From Flavivirga abyssicola (GTDB taxonomy: Bacteria > Bacteroidota > Bacteroidia > Flavobacteriales > Flavobacteriaceae): a stretch of DNA of 64,000 nt. Below, one piece after another: positions 8,394-17,868 of the stretch. The stretch covers positions 151,501 to 215,500 of the forward strand of contig NZ_CP141266.1 of the NCBI RefSeq assembly GCF_030540775.2. The letters run 5' to 3'. The notes beneath the pieces were generated by a model, which ran no database searches, was not told where the DNA came from, and saw nothing but the letters and a program-made list of their open reading frames with translations. Position 1 is the stretch's first letter. Every line of letters starts with the position of its first letter. The translations under genes were made by a program, and so were the position numbers.

Positions 8394-10865
8394 ATGATTA
8401 ATTTTGCCTCAATAACACGTTTGATGCTATTAGTAATCCTAATGACTATTATTCCCTTTTCGGGATATAGTCAAACCGTCAACGTAAATGGTACATCTCC
8501 CTACCGGAAATGGCACAAAATTGCTGTTTCGCTCACCCTACCTTCTAATGTAAGTGAATCTAACACAAGTTTTAAAAACAACCGCATGGATGTGGTTTTT
8601 ACAGACCCAAGCGGAAAAAAAATTAGAGTCCCTGGTTTTTTTGCTGCGGATGGTAATGCTGCAAATACCAATGCTGTATCTGGTAAGGTTTTTAAAGCAT
8701 ATCTAAGACCTTACGAAACAGGTCAATGGACTTATCGAGTACTTTACTATACAGGTACAGATGTTGCTTTAAAAAATGTGAATCAACTCCCTAGTCCAAC
8801 ACACAATTTAACGGGTTCTGTTGGAAATGTTACTGGAACAAACGCTACGCTTCCAGACCTAAGAGCAAAAGGACGTTTGGAATACCAAAAAACGGGTACT
8901 AACAATCAGCGCCGTTACCTAAGATGGGCTGAAACAGGAGAGTATTTCTTGAAGTTTGGCCCAGATTCGCCCGAGAATTTACTTAATTATAAAGACTTTG
9001 ATCATGATGTTAATAAAAATGGTTGTGGCAACTGTACAGAGCATTCATTCAATCCTCATACCAGTAACTGGCAATCTGGAAACCCTACTTGGGATGGACA
9101 AAAAGGCAAGAGTTTGATTGGTGTGGTTAACTATTTGAAAAACCAACAAATGAATTCAATGTCTATGTCGTTATTTGGTGGTGATGACAAAAATGTATTT
9201 CCTTGGACTAGCTTAAATAATAAGTTTAAATATGATGTTTCTAAACTTGAACAGTGGGAAATAGTTTTTGACCATGCAGAAAAAAGTGGCCTTGCTTTAC
9301 ATTTTAAATTAGCTGAAGCTGAAAACTGGAATAAATTAACACTAAACCAGATTAAAATATATTATCGTGAAATGGTAGCAAGATTTGGACATCATTTAGC
9401 CGTTGAATGGAATATTTCTGAAGAATATGGAGGTCAAGACACAAACAATACGGTTCAACCTAGTAGTGCTGTTCCTAGAATAAATTGGTTAGCTAGTATA
9501 GACCCTTGGCAAAACCATCGTGTTTTTCATACTTACCCTAATAAGCACGAAAAATATTATAATTACTTAATTAACAATAATGTTAAAATAACTGGTGCAT
9601 CTGTTCAAAGCTCCCAAGGTGGTGGGTATGATGATGCTTATGGTGGAAAATCCGGGATTAAAACCTGGGTTAACAAATCAAAAAATGGTGGAGTTCCATG
9701 GGTAGTAGCTAGTGATGAGCAAAACCCAGGTGCAACGGGTATGTTTACTTCTGAAGCCATTAATAATAGTAATGTTAAAGTTGAGGCAAGAAAAAAAATT
9801 CTATGGAAAGGTCTTATTGCCGGAGGAGGTGGTGTTATGTGGTACGGCGGAAAGAATGGCGATTTTAGAACTGAAAATTTTAATAGATTCAATACTCTAT
9901 TCAACTGGTCAAGAATTGCTATACTACAATTTTTCGAAGGCAATAACCTTGAATACTGGAAAATGCAAAACAATGATGCGCTGGCTAGCGGTAATAAAAA
10001 TAGATGTTTAGCTCAAGTAGGTAAAACTTATGTTATTTATCTTGAAAATGGTGGTTCATCAAATCTAAATCTTTCTGGACAATCAGGAAACTTTAATGTG
10101 AAGTGGTTTAACCCTAGAAATGGAGGGAACTTACAAAACGGATCTGTTACTTCTATAACTGGTGGCGGAAACAAGAGCATCGGAAACCCTCCTAATAATG
10201 TGAATTCAGACTGGGTAGCCTTAATTACGGCAGGATCATCTACAGGCCCTGTCACAGAATCAATAGGGTTCTCAAATCTTCCTGCTTCGTTTAGTAATCA
10301 AATTACCACTTTTCCAATTCAGGTAACCTATTCCGCTAATCAACAAAGGGATATTAATGTGACAATAAAAAGCCCAACGAATACCTATATTGCTCATAAA
10401 ACCATGACCGTAAGTGCTGGTTCTAACCAAACTACTACAGTTAATGTATCAGTATCAAGCGCATTAGCTACTGGCTCTAATTATAAGTTTGTAACTGCAT
10501 TACGAACGGTAGGCGGTAATTACTCTACGAACATTGATAAAGAAGTGGCATTTGCCAATATTGTAAATGCTTCAGCAAAATCATTAAAGGGAGAAGCAGA
10601 AAAGCCTGATGTATCGACTGCAGATAACACTAGTATAAAAGTTTATCCAATCCCTCTTGAAGGAAGGAACCTAAAAGCTGAATTAATAGGCGTAAAAGGA
10701 TCTGCTTCCTACATTATTACAGATATAAATGGTAGGTCTATTACATCTGGAACATCTGATGACAATATGATTACTATTCCTACTAGCTTATTAAAAGCTA
10801 AAGGTATTTATATCTTAAAAGTTGATGTTGATGGACATCAATTTATAAAGAAAATTGTGAAATAA
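8394..10865 (+). CDS. DUF5060 glycosidase-like protein, T9SS-sorted
   Basis: This 823-aa secreted protein has a signal peptide at 1-26 (FSGYSQ). An N-terminal beta-sandwich of the DUF5060 type follows (about 27-125), then a TIM-barrel-like region (about 150-505). A putative collagen-binding-type beta domain comes next (EYWKMQNND... WFNPRNGG, about 520-615), then another beta domain, and a T9SS type A sorting domain (about 748-823, VYPIPL... ending KKIVK). Candidate catalytic acids by position are E343/E344 in WNISEE and D441/E442 in ASDEQN. By homology class it probably cleaves a polysaccharide; the substrate cannot be read from the sequence. A larger paralogue is at 55538-59308. Confidence 0.85.
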   Translation: MINFASITRLMLLVILMTIIPFSGYSQTVNVNGTSPYRKWHKIAVSLTLPSNVSESNTSFKNNRMDVVFTDPSGKKIRVPGFFAADGNAANTNAVSGKVFKAYLRPYETGQWTYRVLYYTGTDVALKNVNQLPSPTHNLTGSVGNVTGTNATLPDLRAKGRLEYQKTGTNNQRRYLRWAETGEYFLKFGPDSPENLLNYKDFDHDVNKNGCGNCTEHSFNPHTSNWQSGNPTWDGQKGKSLIGVVNYLKNQQMNSMSMSLFGGDDKNVFPWTSLNNKFKYDVSKLEQWEIVFDHAEKSGLALHFKLAEAENWNKLTLNQIKIYYREMVARFGHHLAVEWNISEEYGGQDTNNTVQPSSAVPRINWLASIDPWQNHRVFHTYPNKHEKYYNYLINNNVKITGASVQSSQGGGYDDAYGGKSGIKTWVNKSKNGGVPWVVASDEQNPGATGMFTSEAINNSNVKVEARKKILWKGLIAGGGGVMWYGGKNGDFRTENFNRFNTLFNWSRIAILQFFEGNNLEYWKMQNNDALASGNKNRCLAQVGKTYVIYLENGGSSNLNLSGQSGNFNVKWFNPRNGGNLQNGSVTSITGGGNKSIGNPPNNVNSDWVALITAGSSTGPVTESIGFSNLPASFSNQITTFPIQVTYSANQQRDINVTIKSPTNTYIAHKTMTVSAGSNQTTTVNVSVSSALATGSNYKFVTALRTVGGNYSTNIDKEVAFANIVNASAKSLKGEAEKPDVSTADNTSIKVYPIPLEGRNLKAELIGVKGSASYIITDINGRSITSGTSDDNMITIPTSLLKAKGIYILKVDVDGHQFIKKIVK

Positions 10866-10896
10866 CAGACACTTAAAAAGATTTTTAAAGTAAAAA

Positions 10897-10935
10897 CCGA
10901 ATCTCCTAATAATAGAACAGGAGATTCGGCTTTGA
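10897..10935. terminator. Bidirectional terminator between DUF5060 gene and guaB
   Basis: CCGAATCTCCT (10897-10907) pairs perfectly with AGGAGATTCGG (10919-10929), an 11-bp stem with an 11-nt loop. The minus strand has TTTTTAC directly after the stem; the plus strand has a looser T-rich stretch. It lies between convergent genes. Confidence 0.85.
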
Positions 10936-10981
10936 AAACTTGATTTTGTTTTTTTATTGTATAAACAAGAAAAACATAAAA

Positions 10982-12454
10982 CTATCTAGAATAGTTAGGT
11001 GATTCTTTAGTAATGGTCACATCATGTGGATGGCTTTCATTAATACCACTTGCCGTGATTTTCACAAACTGACCATTTTCTTTTAATGTCTCAATATCTT
11101 TAGCACCACAATAGCCCATACCAGCACGTAATCCGCCTATAAACTGGTGAACGCTTTCGTATAGATCGCCTTTGTAAGGGACTCTCCCTACAATACCTTC
11201 TGGTACTAACTTTTTAATATCGTCTTCTACATCTTGGAAATAGCGATCTTTGCTACCTTGTTTCATAGCTTCTACAGACCCCATCCCTCGATAAGATTTA
11301 AACTTTCTTCCTTCGTAAATAATGGTTTCTCCTGGCGATTCTTTTGTTCCTGCTAATAGTGATCCCAACATAACCGTATCTGCACCTGCAGCAATCGCTT
11401 TTGGAATATCTCCTGTATAACGAATTCCTCCATCTGCTATTACTGGTACGCCAGTACCTTTAATAGCCGCAGCAACTTCTAAAACTGCAGAAAACTGTGG
11501 GAATCCTACACCAGCTACAACACGTGTTGTACAAATAGACCCTGGGCCAATACCAACTTTAACCGCATCGGCTCCTGCTTCTACTAAATATTTTGCAGCG
11601 GCTCCTGTAGCGATATTGCCAACAATAACTTCTAGTTCTGGAAACTTAGATTTAATTTCTTTTAGCACGCTAACTACTCCTTTTGTATGACCGTGTGCTG
11701 TATCAATTACAACAGCATCTACGCCTGCATTTACAAGGGCTTCTGCTCTATCTACAGCATCACCTGTAACTCCAATAGCTGCTGCAACACGTAAACGTCC
11801 GTACTGATCTTTATTCGCAATTGGTTTTTGACTAAGCTTGGTAATATCTCTAAAAGTAATTAAACCAGATAACTTATAAGCATCATCAACAATAAGTAAT
11901 TTTTCGATTTTATGTTTTTGAAGGATTTTTTCTGCATCTTTTAAAGATGTTCCAACGGCAGCAGTTACGAGGTTCTCACCTGTCATCACTTCTACAATAG
12001 GTCTTGAATTGTTATGTTCAAAACGTAAGTCACGATTGGTTACAATCCCTTTTAATACACCTGCTTCATCAACTATAGGAATCCCACCAATACCATGCTC
12101 GGCCATGTTTTGTTTGGCATCTTTAACATTAGCTGTAAGAGGCAACGTAACTGGATCTATAATCATACCACTTTCAGCTCGTTTTACCTTTCTTACTTTT
12201 AAAGCTTGCGCCTCAATAGTCATATTTTTGTGTAAAACACCAATACCGCCTTCTTGTGCCATAGCTATGGCCATTTTACTTTCGGTAACGGTATCCATCG
12301 CAGCCGAAATAATAGGCACATTAATAGTAATGTTTTGAGTAAATTTTGTTTGAATATCAACTTCGCGTGGAAGAACTTCAGAAAATGCTGGAACTAAAAG
12401 GACGTCATCGTAGGTTAATCCCTCCCCTACTATTTTATTTTGATGTGCAGTCAT
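10982..12454 (-). CDS. guaB: Inosine-5'-monophosphate dehydrogenase
   Basis: IMPDH oxidises IMP to XMP with NAD+, the committed step of GMP synthesis. The 490-aa length is standard. A CBS pair interrupts the TIM barrel at about 95-205. The catalytic loop [11 protein letters not shown] carries the nucleophile Cys308. The flap region [16 protein letters not shown] and the C-terminal substrate loop are present. A -7 box lies 26 bp upstream. The gene is transcribed alone and ends at a strong shared terminator. Confidence 0.98.
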   Translation of the reverse strand: MTAHQNKIVGEGLTYDDVLLVPAFSEVLPREVDIQTKFTQNITINVPIISAAMDTVTESKMAIAMAQEGGIGVLHKNMTIEAQALKVRKVKRAESGMIIDPVTLPLTANVKDAKQNMAEHGIGGIPIVDEAGVLKGIVTNRDLRFEHNNSRPIVEVMTGENLVTAAVGTSLKDAEKILQKHKIEKLLIVDDAYKLSGLITFRDITKLSQKPIANKDQYGRLRVAAAIGVTGDAVDRAEALVNAGVDAVVIDTAHGHTKGVVSVLKEIKSKFPELEVIVGNIATGAAAKYLVEAGADAVKVGIGPGSICTTRVVAGVGFPQFSAVLEVAAAIKGTGVPVIADGGIRYTGDIPKAIAAGADTVMLGSLLAGTKESPGETIIYEGRKFKSYRGMGSVEAMKQGSKDRYFQDVEDDIKKLVPEGIVGRVPYKGDLYESVHQFIGGLRAGMGYCGAKDIETLKENGQFVKITASGINESHPHDVTITKESPNYSR

Positions 12455-12479
12455 GATGCAATTACGTTATAATTGCGTG

Positions 12480-12487
12480 CAAATATA
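12480..12487 (-). promoter_or_regulatory. Putative -7 box of guaB
   Basis: Minus-strand TATATTTG (plus CAAATATA) fits TAnnTTTG, 26 bp upstream of the guaB ATG. A -33 TTTG at N19 is not evident. Confidence 0.5.
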
Positions 12488-12513
12488 CAACTAAATTCTA
12501 AGATAGTATGATA

Positions 12514-13218
12514 TTATTTGTATCTGTTTTCGCAATAAGGCTTAAGTACTTCAATAGCATAATTATAACGTGTTTTTGCTTTAGAAAGATTGCCTTTAAA
12601 TCTTATAGCCTTTGGTAATAATAAACCATAAAGAAACTTTCCTTTGGCTATACGTTCTAAAGTTTTTAAACTTTTAGTATCCATAGATTTATAGATGTTA
12701 TCTATCCACTCGTATTGCTCTTTTTTGAGAATGGTTTTATCCCAATCTAAAGCTTGTTCTGTTTTTAATATGGATTTAGAGACATAAAGTTTTTGTAATT
12801 CTACAAATGCATTATTAAACACAGTTTCGCTCCCCTGTCTTGCATATGCTTTTATAGCTTTTTTTGAAAATATTGTATATGGAAACACTTCCATCAAGTG
12901 CATTTTTTTGGAAATAAAATGTGCCATTTTTACCCAAATGACTTCGTCCTTTTTCTTTTCTAGCTCGTTAAAAAGCCATTTGTAAAAATCTCGGCGTTGC
13001 TTAATGTTTACATACTCTTCAGGCAGATTATGAGATAAGTTATAAATATTAGCGTGTTGCCATACCAAAGTGTTTTTTGACCTATCACATTTTAACCAAT
13101 CCGAGGGAGCCAAGAATTTTTGCTGAGTCTCTCTTTGATAAACCTTAAGGTTTTTCCATTCTTTTGCTAATAATACATTATTAGAAATTATTATGAAGAA
13201 AAATATAATCCATCGCAT
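12514..13218 (-). CDS. Hypothetical secreted protein (234 aa)
   Basis: A hydrophobic N-terminus (IIFFFIIISNNVLLAKE) looks like a signal peptide. The rest is rich in Lys, Trp and Tyr and predicted helical, with no motif I recognise. Its stop is 59 bp upstream of the guaB start, and it lies 32 bp after the 4-TM gene at 13251 on the same strand. It may be the last gene of the FMN-binding protein operon. Function unknown. Confidence 0.7.
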   Translation of the reverse strand: MRWIIFFFIIISNNVLLAKEWKNLKVYQRETQQKFLAPSDWLKCDRSKNTLVWQHANIYNLSHNLPEEYVNIKQRRDFYKWLFNELEKKKDEVIWVKMAHFISKKMHLMEVFPYTIFSKKAIKAYARQGSETVFNNAFVELQKLYVSKSILKTEQALDWDKTILKKEQYEWIDNIYKSMDTKSLKTLERIAKGKFLYGLLLPKAIRFKGNLSKAKTRYNYAIEVLKPYCENRYK

Positions 13219-13250
13219 AGTATATAAAAATACGAGAAATTATGTTGGTA

Positions 13251-13739
13251 TTACTTTTTAAGAAGTAACTGTTTCAAAATAATAAGTACCGAAACAGTAA
13301 AAGTAAATGTCATTAAAATTCCTGAAAACATAACAATATATTTCATCCAAAGGACACCAGTCCATAGCATGTATAAGCCTCCAAATGTAAGTATAACAGA
13401 TATAAACGGCTCTACTATTAAAAACGATTTCAGCTTTTTATTGAGCTTAGTTATAGAAACTATCAAGCCAACTAAAAAGAAGATTATTGACATAGATAAA
13501 ATATGATTATGAACCAATGTGAGCATTTCCTGATCGCTCTTTTTAAAACGCATTACCTCAGCATTTTCATCATCTTCATTTCCTAAATATTGTTCTTCAA
13601 TTCCATTTGGATTTGCAGAAGAAGTTTCTCCAACAAATAACAAACCAGTGTAAAAGCCAATACTTAATATGATTATAAAAGCACCTATTAACAGCTTAAT
13701 TTCTTTAGGAAGTGAAAATATTAATCCGTTTAGCTGCAT
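13251..13739 (-). CDS. Four-TM membrane protein paired with FMN-binding protein
   Basis: This 162-aa integral membrane protein has four hydrophobic segments (about 15-37, 78-97, 107-125 and 130-155). A loop of about 40 residues follows TM1, probably outside the cytoplasm, and His77/His79 start TM2 (LVHNHILSM). The His pair could ligate heme or metal; this is inference. The start codon abuts the stop codon of the FMN-binding gene upstream with no spacer, so the two are almost certainly co-translated and may form one redox unit. No named family recognised. Confidence 0.7.
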   Translation of the reverse strand: MQLNGLIFSLPKEIKLLIGAFIIILSIGFYTGLLFVGETSSANPNGIEEQYLGNEDDENAEVMRFKKSDQEMLTLVHNHILSMSIIFFLVGLIVSITKLNKKLKSFLIVEPFISVILTFGGLYMLWTGVLWMKYIVMFSGILMTFTFTVSVLIILKQLLLKK

Positions 13740-14267
13740 TTACAGAATGTTTTTTGAATGAAGTATTTTTAATGATTCTAATAAGTTATTCATAGCATTC
13801 GTCATAGATCGTACAGAAATAGTCGCTCCAGAAATGGCAACAATATTGTCGCCATACTTTAACGTATCACCTCCTTTTTTTCCTATGAATTGTTTTAACC
13901 AACGTTTGCTTCCAATCTCTCCTCCATATTCTTCTCTATATATTAATACTTTAGATTTTAAAACAATTAAATCTTTATCAAGTAATACCAGATAATCAAA
14001 TTGTGCTGTTTTACTTGAGGCTTGAGATAGATAGGCATATCCTAATAATTCATTATTAGCTTCAATTTTAAATAAATTATCTTCTTCAAATTTAGAAGGC
14101 AAGCCTTTTTTTATATCTGAAGAAATAACAACACCAGTGAATTTAAATGTTTCAACACTAAAGATGCCTTTAATTTCTTTATCTACTTTTTTCTGAATAT
14201 TCTTTGGCAAACCAAAAGACATTAACAGTAACATTAATGATAGAAATGAAATATATTTAAAATTCAT
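13740..14267 (-). CDS. FMN-binding domain protein, probable flavinylation target
   Basis: This 175-aa exported protein has a signal-like N-terminus (LSLMLLLMSFG). The C-terminal FMN-binding domain ends in the motif ISGATISVRS. In NqrC/RnfG-type proteins the Thr of such an SGAT motif (here Thr149) is covalently modified with FMN by ApbE. No apbE is in this window. The gene heads a tight unit with the 4-TM protein. A minus-strand TACTTTTG box (14272-14279) lies only 4 bp upstream of the ATG. It is likely part of an extracytoplasmic electron-transfer path. Confidence 0.85.
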   Translation of the reverse strand: MNFKYISFLSLMLLLMSFGLPKNIQKKVDKEIKGIFSVETFKFTGVVISSDIKKGLPSKFEEDNLFKIEANNELLGYAYLSQASSKTAQFDYLVLLDKDLIVLKSKVLIYREEYGGEIGSKRWLKQFIGKKGGDTLKYGDNIVAISGATISVRSMTNAMNNLLESLKILHSKNIL

Positions 14268-14315
14268 GATGCAAAAGTATTGTTTTTTTATTGTTACTTA
14301 CAACTTAAATGCCAA

Positions 14316-14353
14316 ATAGCTAATTTAGAAACATTCATTTCTAAATTAGCTAT
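14316..14353. terminator. Hairpin downstream of the porin gene
   Basis: ATAGCTAATTTAGAA (14316-14330) pairs perfectly with TTCTAAATTAGCTAT (14339-14353), a 15-bp stem with an 8-nt loop. T-tracts are weak on both sides, so it may be an mRNA 3'-end stabiliser as much as a terminator. Confidence 0.55.
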
Positions 14354-14468
14354 CAGGGCAATTGATTATTATACGTTAACGCTTAAAGTGATATCTTTTG
14401 TTTTTAAAGATTTGGGGCGGGGCAAAAAAAACCAACCACCAAATTAACGTTATAACGTCTAAACTTAT

Positions 14469-15650
14469 TTAGAACCAAACTCCTATTCCGAAATTAAGTC
14501 TGTTATCTACATCCGAACCTGATACCGCATTATCTCTAAATTGATAATCTCCTTTTAAAACAACTCCTGGTGCAATATGATAGCTTAAACCTGTTGTAAA
14601 ATCATTTCTGTTATAAGCATCATTTTGTTGTAAAGCGCCTTCTGTACCTGCATGTGTATCGTATTGTTCGTATCTTGCAAAAGCGAATAAACGCTGTGCT
14701 TTATTTTGTGGTAATAAATTATAAGCTGCCTCTACGTACCACCCTTGCAGTGTACTTCCTAAACCTTCATTTGGCTCTGTGGCTAAATCATAATATAAAT
14801 TATTGTAATCTTCTGTATCGCTAAGACTTGCGTGAATAAATTGTCCACGAGCAGTAAAACGTTGGTAAGCATAACGAGCATCAACACCAATCATAGAAAT
14901 TCCTATATCAGATCCGTCTATCATGTCAACATCATCTTCAGCTTGTGTACGACCAAAATAACCAGATAGCCCTAATCGTAAGCCTGGAAGTCCGTAATAG
15001 TCCAGTTTAGCAGATAAATTAGGAGAATTTATAGTCGACTTAATTCCTTTTTGTCTTCCATTTCTTAATCCACTGCTTCCTCCTAGTAATTTTGTACCAT
15101 TAACAGATTGAAATCCATTAAAAACATAAGCTTGGTAACCTAGGGAGATTTCATTAAATCTACCTGTAACACCAACCCCAATTTCACGCCAAGTAGTTGG
15201 GACAATGGCATTATCTACAGCTGGTCTTTCTACACCATTAAATGTAGTTGGTTCATGAAATTCATTTACAATACCCATAGGTACTAGCATTAAACCACCA
15301 CGTAAACTTACATTAGGTGCTACAGCATAATTTACAAAAGCTTGTTCTACAAATACTTCTTCTACATGCTCGAATTCTACTTCTGTTACAAACTGTGTCT
15401 TATCATTAAACTTATATCCAAAAAGCAATACTAAACGTTGTACATCTAATTCACCATTATCAGCTTCAGGTTGATTATATGTTAGTTCTCCATAAGCACC
15501 AACAGTAACAGCTTTTCCATAATTACCAGAAAGTATACGCTGCGCTGCATTCAATTGTTTTTGAGGGTTAAATGTAATAGTATCTTGTGCCGTTTGAGCG
15601 TAAGTAGCAGATGCTATTAAAATTGTAAATAGTAGGGTTAATTTTTTCAT
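14469..15650 (-). CDS. Outer-membrane porin (OprO/OprP-like beta-barrel)
   Basis: This 393-aa protein has a signal peptide (cleavage after ATYAQ). It is a long run of alternating beta strands ending in the terminal aromatic NFGIGVWF expected for BAM-inserted barrels. It resembles phosphate-selective porin O/P-type proteins, but the substrate cannot be inferred. A near-perfect flavobacterial promoter lies 63 bp upstream. It precedes the FMN-binding gene on the same strand, separated by a strong hairpin, so it is probably its own transcription unit. Confidence 0.88.
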   Translation of the reverse strand: MKKLTLLFTILIASATYAQTAQDTITFNPQKQLNAAQRILSGNYGKAVTVGAYGELTYNQPEADNGELDVQRLVLLFGYKFNDKTQFVTEVEFEHVEEVFVEQAFVNYAVAPNVSLRGGLMLVPMGIVNEFHEPTTFNGVERPAVDNAIVPTTWREIGVGVTGRFNEISLGYQAYVFNGFQSVNGTKLLGGSSGLRNGRQKGIKSTINSPNLSAKLDYYGLPGLRLGLSGYFGRTQAEDDVDMIDGSDIGISMIGVDARYAYQRFTARGQFIHASLSDTEDYNNLYYDLATEPNEGLGSTLQGWYVEAAYNLLPQNKAQRLFAFARYEQYDTHAGTEGALQQNDAYNRNDFTTGLSYHIAPGVVLKGDYQFRDNAVSGSDVDNRLNFGIGVWF

Positions 15651-15712
15651 CTTTTAGATTAAATTGTTATTCTTATTTAGACTTATTATAAATAAATATC
15701 GTTTTGAAGTTG

Positions 15713-15743
15713 CAAATATAAAACTCATAATTAATTACGCAAA
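15713..15743 (-). promoter_or_regulatory. Consensus flavobacterial promoter of the porin gene
   Basis: On the minus strand, TTTG (plus CAAA, 15740-15743) is followed by 19 nt and TATATTTG (plus CAAATATA, 15713-15720). This is an exact match to TTTG-N19-TAnnTTTG, as expected for a highly expressed porin. Confidence 0.8.
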
Positions 15744-15825
15744 GTTTATTTAGATTAAATTTAAATAAACTTTTAAACAACAACTTAAAACACTGTATTT
15801 CAGTTAATTAAATTATCTTAAAAAA

Positions 15826-16689
15826 TTAATGATAGAAATTAAATACCTTGGAAGCTTCGTTATAAGCACTCTCAAAACTGAGCGCATTTAAACTATTATT
15901 TTTATTAGAAGTGAAATATGACAACAACTTTTCGGTAGGCATATTACCTGTTAATTCATCTTTGGCCATAGGACATCCTCCAAACCCCTGAATAGCGCCA
16001 TCAAAACGTTTACAACCTGCTTTGTAAGCTGCATCAACTTTTTCAAACCATGTGCTTGGTGTTGTATGCAAATGGGCTCCAAATTCAATATTCGGATATT
16101 GAAGTATCAAGTTTGAAAATAGATAGCTTATACTTTCCGAATTAGAACTTCCTATGGTATCACTTAAAGATAAAATCTTTACTCCCATCTTTGAAAGTTT
16201 TTCGGTCCACTCCCCCACTATATCTACATTCCAAGGGTCCCCATAAGGATTACCAAATCCCATAGATATGTAAACGACCACTTCCTTACCAGACTTATTA
16301 GCAATTTCTAATATTTTTGAGAGCGTTACAATAGATTCAGCTATCGTTTTATGAGTATTACGCATTTGAAAGTTTTCTGATATCGAAAACGGATAGCCCA
16401 AATAATCTATTTCTGAATGTTTACATGCATCATCTGCTCCTCTTGTATTTGCTATAATAGCAAGTAACTTGCTAGTTGTTTTAGATAAATCAAGTTTTGA
16501 TAGCACCTCAGCAGTATCAATCATTTGCGGAATCGCCTTAGGTGATACAAAACTACCAAAGTCAATCGTATCAAAACCAACCCGTAAAAGCGATTGAATG
16601 TATTGGACTTTACTCTCAGTAGGAATAAAATCTTTAATACCCTGCATGGCATCTCTTGGGCATTCAATAATCTTTACTTTGTTTTGCAT
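15826..16689 (-). CDS. Hydroxymethylglutaryl-CoA lyase
   Basis: This 287-aa TIM-barrel enzyme cleaves HMG-CoA to acetyl-CoA and acetoacetate in leucine and ketone-body catabolism. The family signature with catalytic cysteine is present (GFGGCPMAKDELTGNMPTE). The metal-binding HLH motif (GAHLHTTP) and an N-terminal ECPRDAMQG version of the usual E-x-PRDGxQ are also visible. No other leucine-degradation genes are adjacent, so it stands alone here. Length is normal. Confidence 0.93.
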   Translation of the reverse strand: MQNKVKIIECPRDAMQGIKDFIPTESKVQYIQSLLRVGFDTIDFGSFVSPKAIPQMIDTAEVLSKLDLSKTTSKLLAIIANTRGADDACKHSEIDYLGYPFSISENFQMRNTHKTIAESIVTLSKILEIANKSGKEVVVYISMGFGNPYGDPWNVDIVGEWTEKLSKMGVKILSLSDTIGSSNSESISYLFSNLILQYPNIEFGAHLHTTPSTWFEKVDAAYKAGCKRFDGAIQGFGGCPMAKDELTGNMPTEKLLSYFTSNKNNSLNALSFESAYNEASKVFNFYH

Positions 16690-16820
16690 TTAGTCAAAAA
16701 ATAGGAGGATAAAAATACTATTATTTTAATGAATCAGTAATTATGTTTTTTAAGAAATAAAAAAATGTAAGGTTTAGTATAAATAACCGACACTATATTT
16801 AATTACTAAAAAACCGTATC

Positions 16821-17762
16821 ATGAAAAAAATTACTTTTCCTTGTTTTTTTGTTTTTTTTATTTCTTTGACTTCCTTTAGTCAAAGTACAGCTAATTATAC
16901 GGTTGTTTTTGAAAGTATTTGGGAATCTGTTGCTAATAATTCAACTGAAGGTCAAAGTACAATTGGTTTACCTGGTTCAGCCCATTGGTCACCTCTAGTT
17001 GGTGCTACACATAAAACTGCTAATACTTTTTTAATGATGGGAGCAGCAGCTTCACCCGGTATTGAATCGGTTGCTGAAACCGGAGGTACAGGTACTTTTA
17101 AATCTGAAGTTAATAATAACGCTGATGCAGATAAATTTATTGATGGTGGCGGACTTGGTAGTGGCAAAGGAACTATTACGATAAATAGTCTGGACGTTAA
17201 TGAAGATTATCCTTTGGTTACTTTAGCTTCAATGATAGCTCCCAGCCCTGATTGGTTTATAGCTGTTAATGGTATAAACTTAAGATCAGGAAATAATAGC
17301 ATAAATAATGGCTGGAAAGATACATTTTCAATAGATTTGTTTCCTTATGACGCGGGCACTGAGGATGGAAGTGGTTATTCATTAGATAATGCAGATAGTA
17401 ATCCTATAGGAGTCATAACAAGTCGATCCAATACAACTCCATTTAATGAAAAGAAAATTGGGACACTTACTTTTACATATAATTCATCAACTCTTAGTAC
17501 CAGAACAGTAAACAACATTGATGCTGTAAAAATATTTCCAAATCCGACTAATGGACGTATAACGCTTTCAAATATCCAGGATATTGAATTAAACTCAATT
17601 AAAATCTACAACGTATTAGGTAAGCTAGTTAAACAAATAGAAATTGCAAAAGGATTATCTAAATTAAATACCAATTTAAGCAACTTAAATAAAGGAATTT
17701 ATCTATTAAATTTAGAAGCTATTGATGGTACGAACAGGTCTCAAAAGCTAGTAATCAACTAA
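16821..17762 (+). CDS. Spondin-domain secreted protein with T9SS sorting domain
   Basis: This 313-aa protein has a signal peptide (1-21, SLTSFSQ). A spondin-N-like beta domain follows at about 25-205 (YTVVFESIW, HWSPLVGATH, SMIAPSPDWFIAV). The C-terminal T9SS type A sorting domain (about 233-313) contains KIFPNPTNGRI. Spondin domains are adhesion-type modules often found on secreted bacterial proteins; the acidic stretches may bind metal. It lies 106 bp before a secreted metalloprotease on the same strand. Confidence 0.85.
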   Translation: MKKITFPCFFVFFISLTSFSQSTANYTVVFESIWESVANNSTEGQSTIGLPGSAHWSPLVGATHKTANTFLMMGAAASPGIESVAETGGTGTFKSEVNNNADADKFIDGGGLGSGKGTITINSLDVNEDYPLVTLASMIAPSPDWFIAVNGINLRSGNNSINNGWKDTFSIDLFPYDAGTEDGSGYSLDNADSNPIGVITSRSNTTPFNEKKIGTLTFTYNSSTLSTRTVNNIDAVKIFPNPTNGRITLSNIQDIELNSIKIYNVLGKLVKQIEIAKGLSKLNTNLSNLNKGIYLLNLEAIDGTNRSQKLVIN

Positions 17763-17868
17763 TAATTAAGCACATAATTATTAGGGTAACCGATAAAATT
17801 TACGTTTAAACGTTTTTATTATTCATCTTTTTCATTAAGGTATACATTTGAAAAAATGTTTTGCCCGA

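Noticed and set aside
14395-14440. G-rich stretch before the porin stop (GGGGCGGGGC)
   Set aside because: It is a single short run, not four G-tracts, so a G-quadruplex or regulatory role is not supported.
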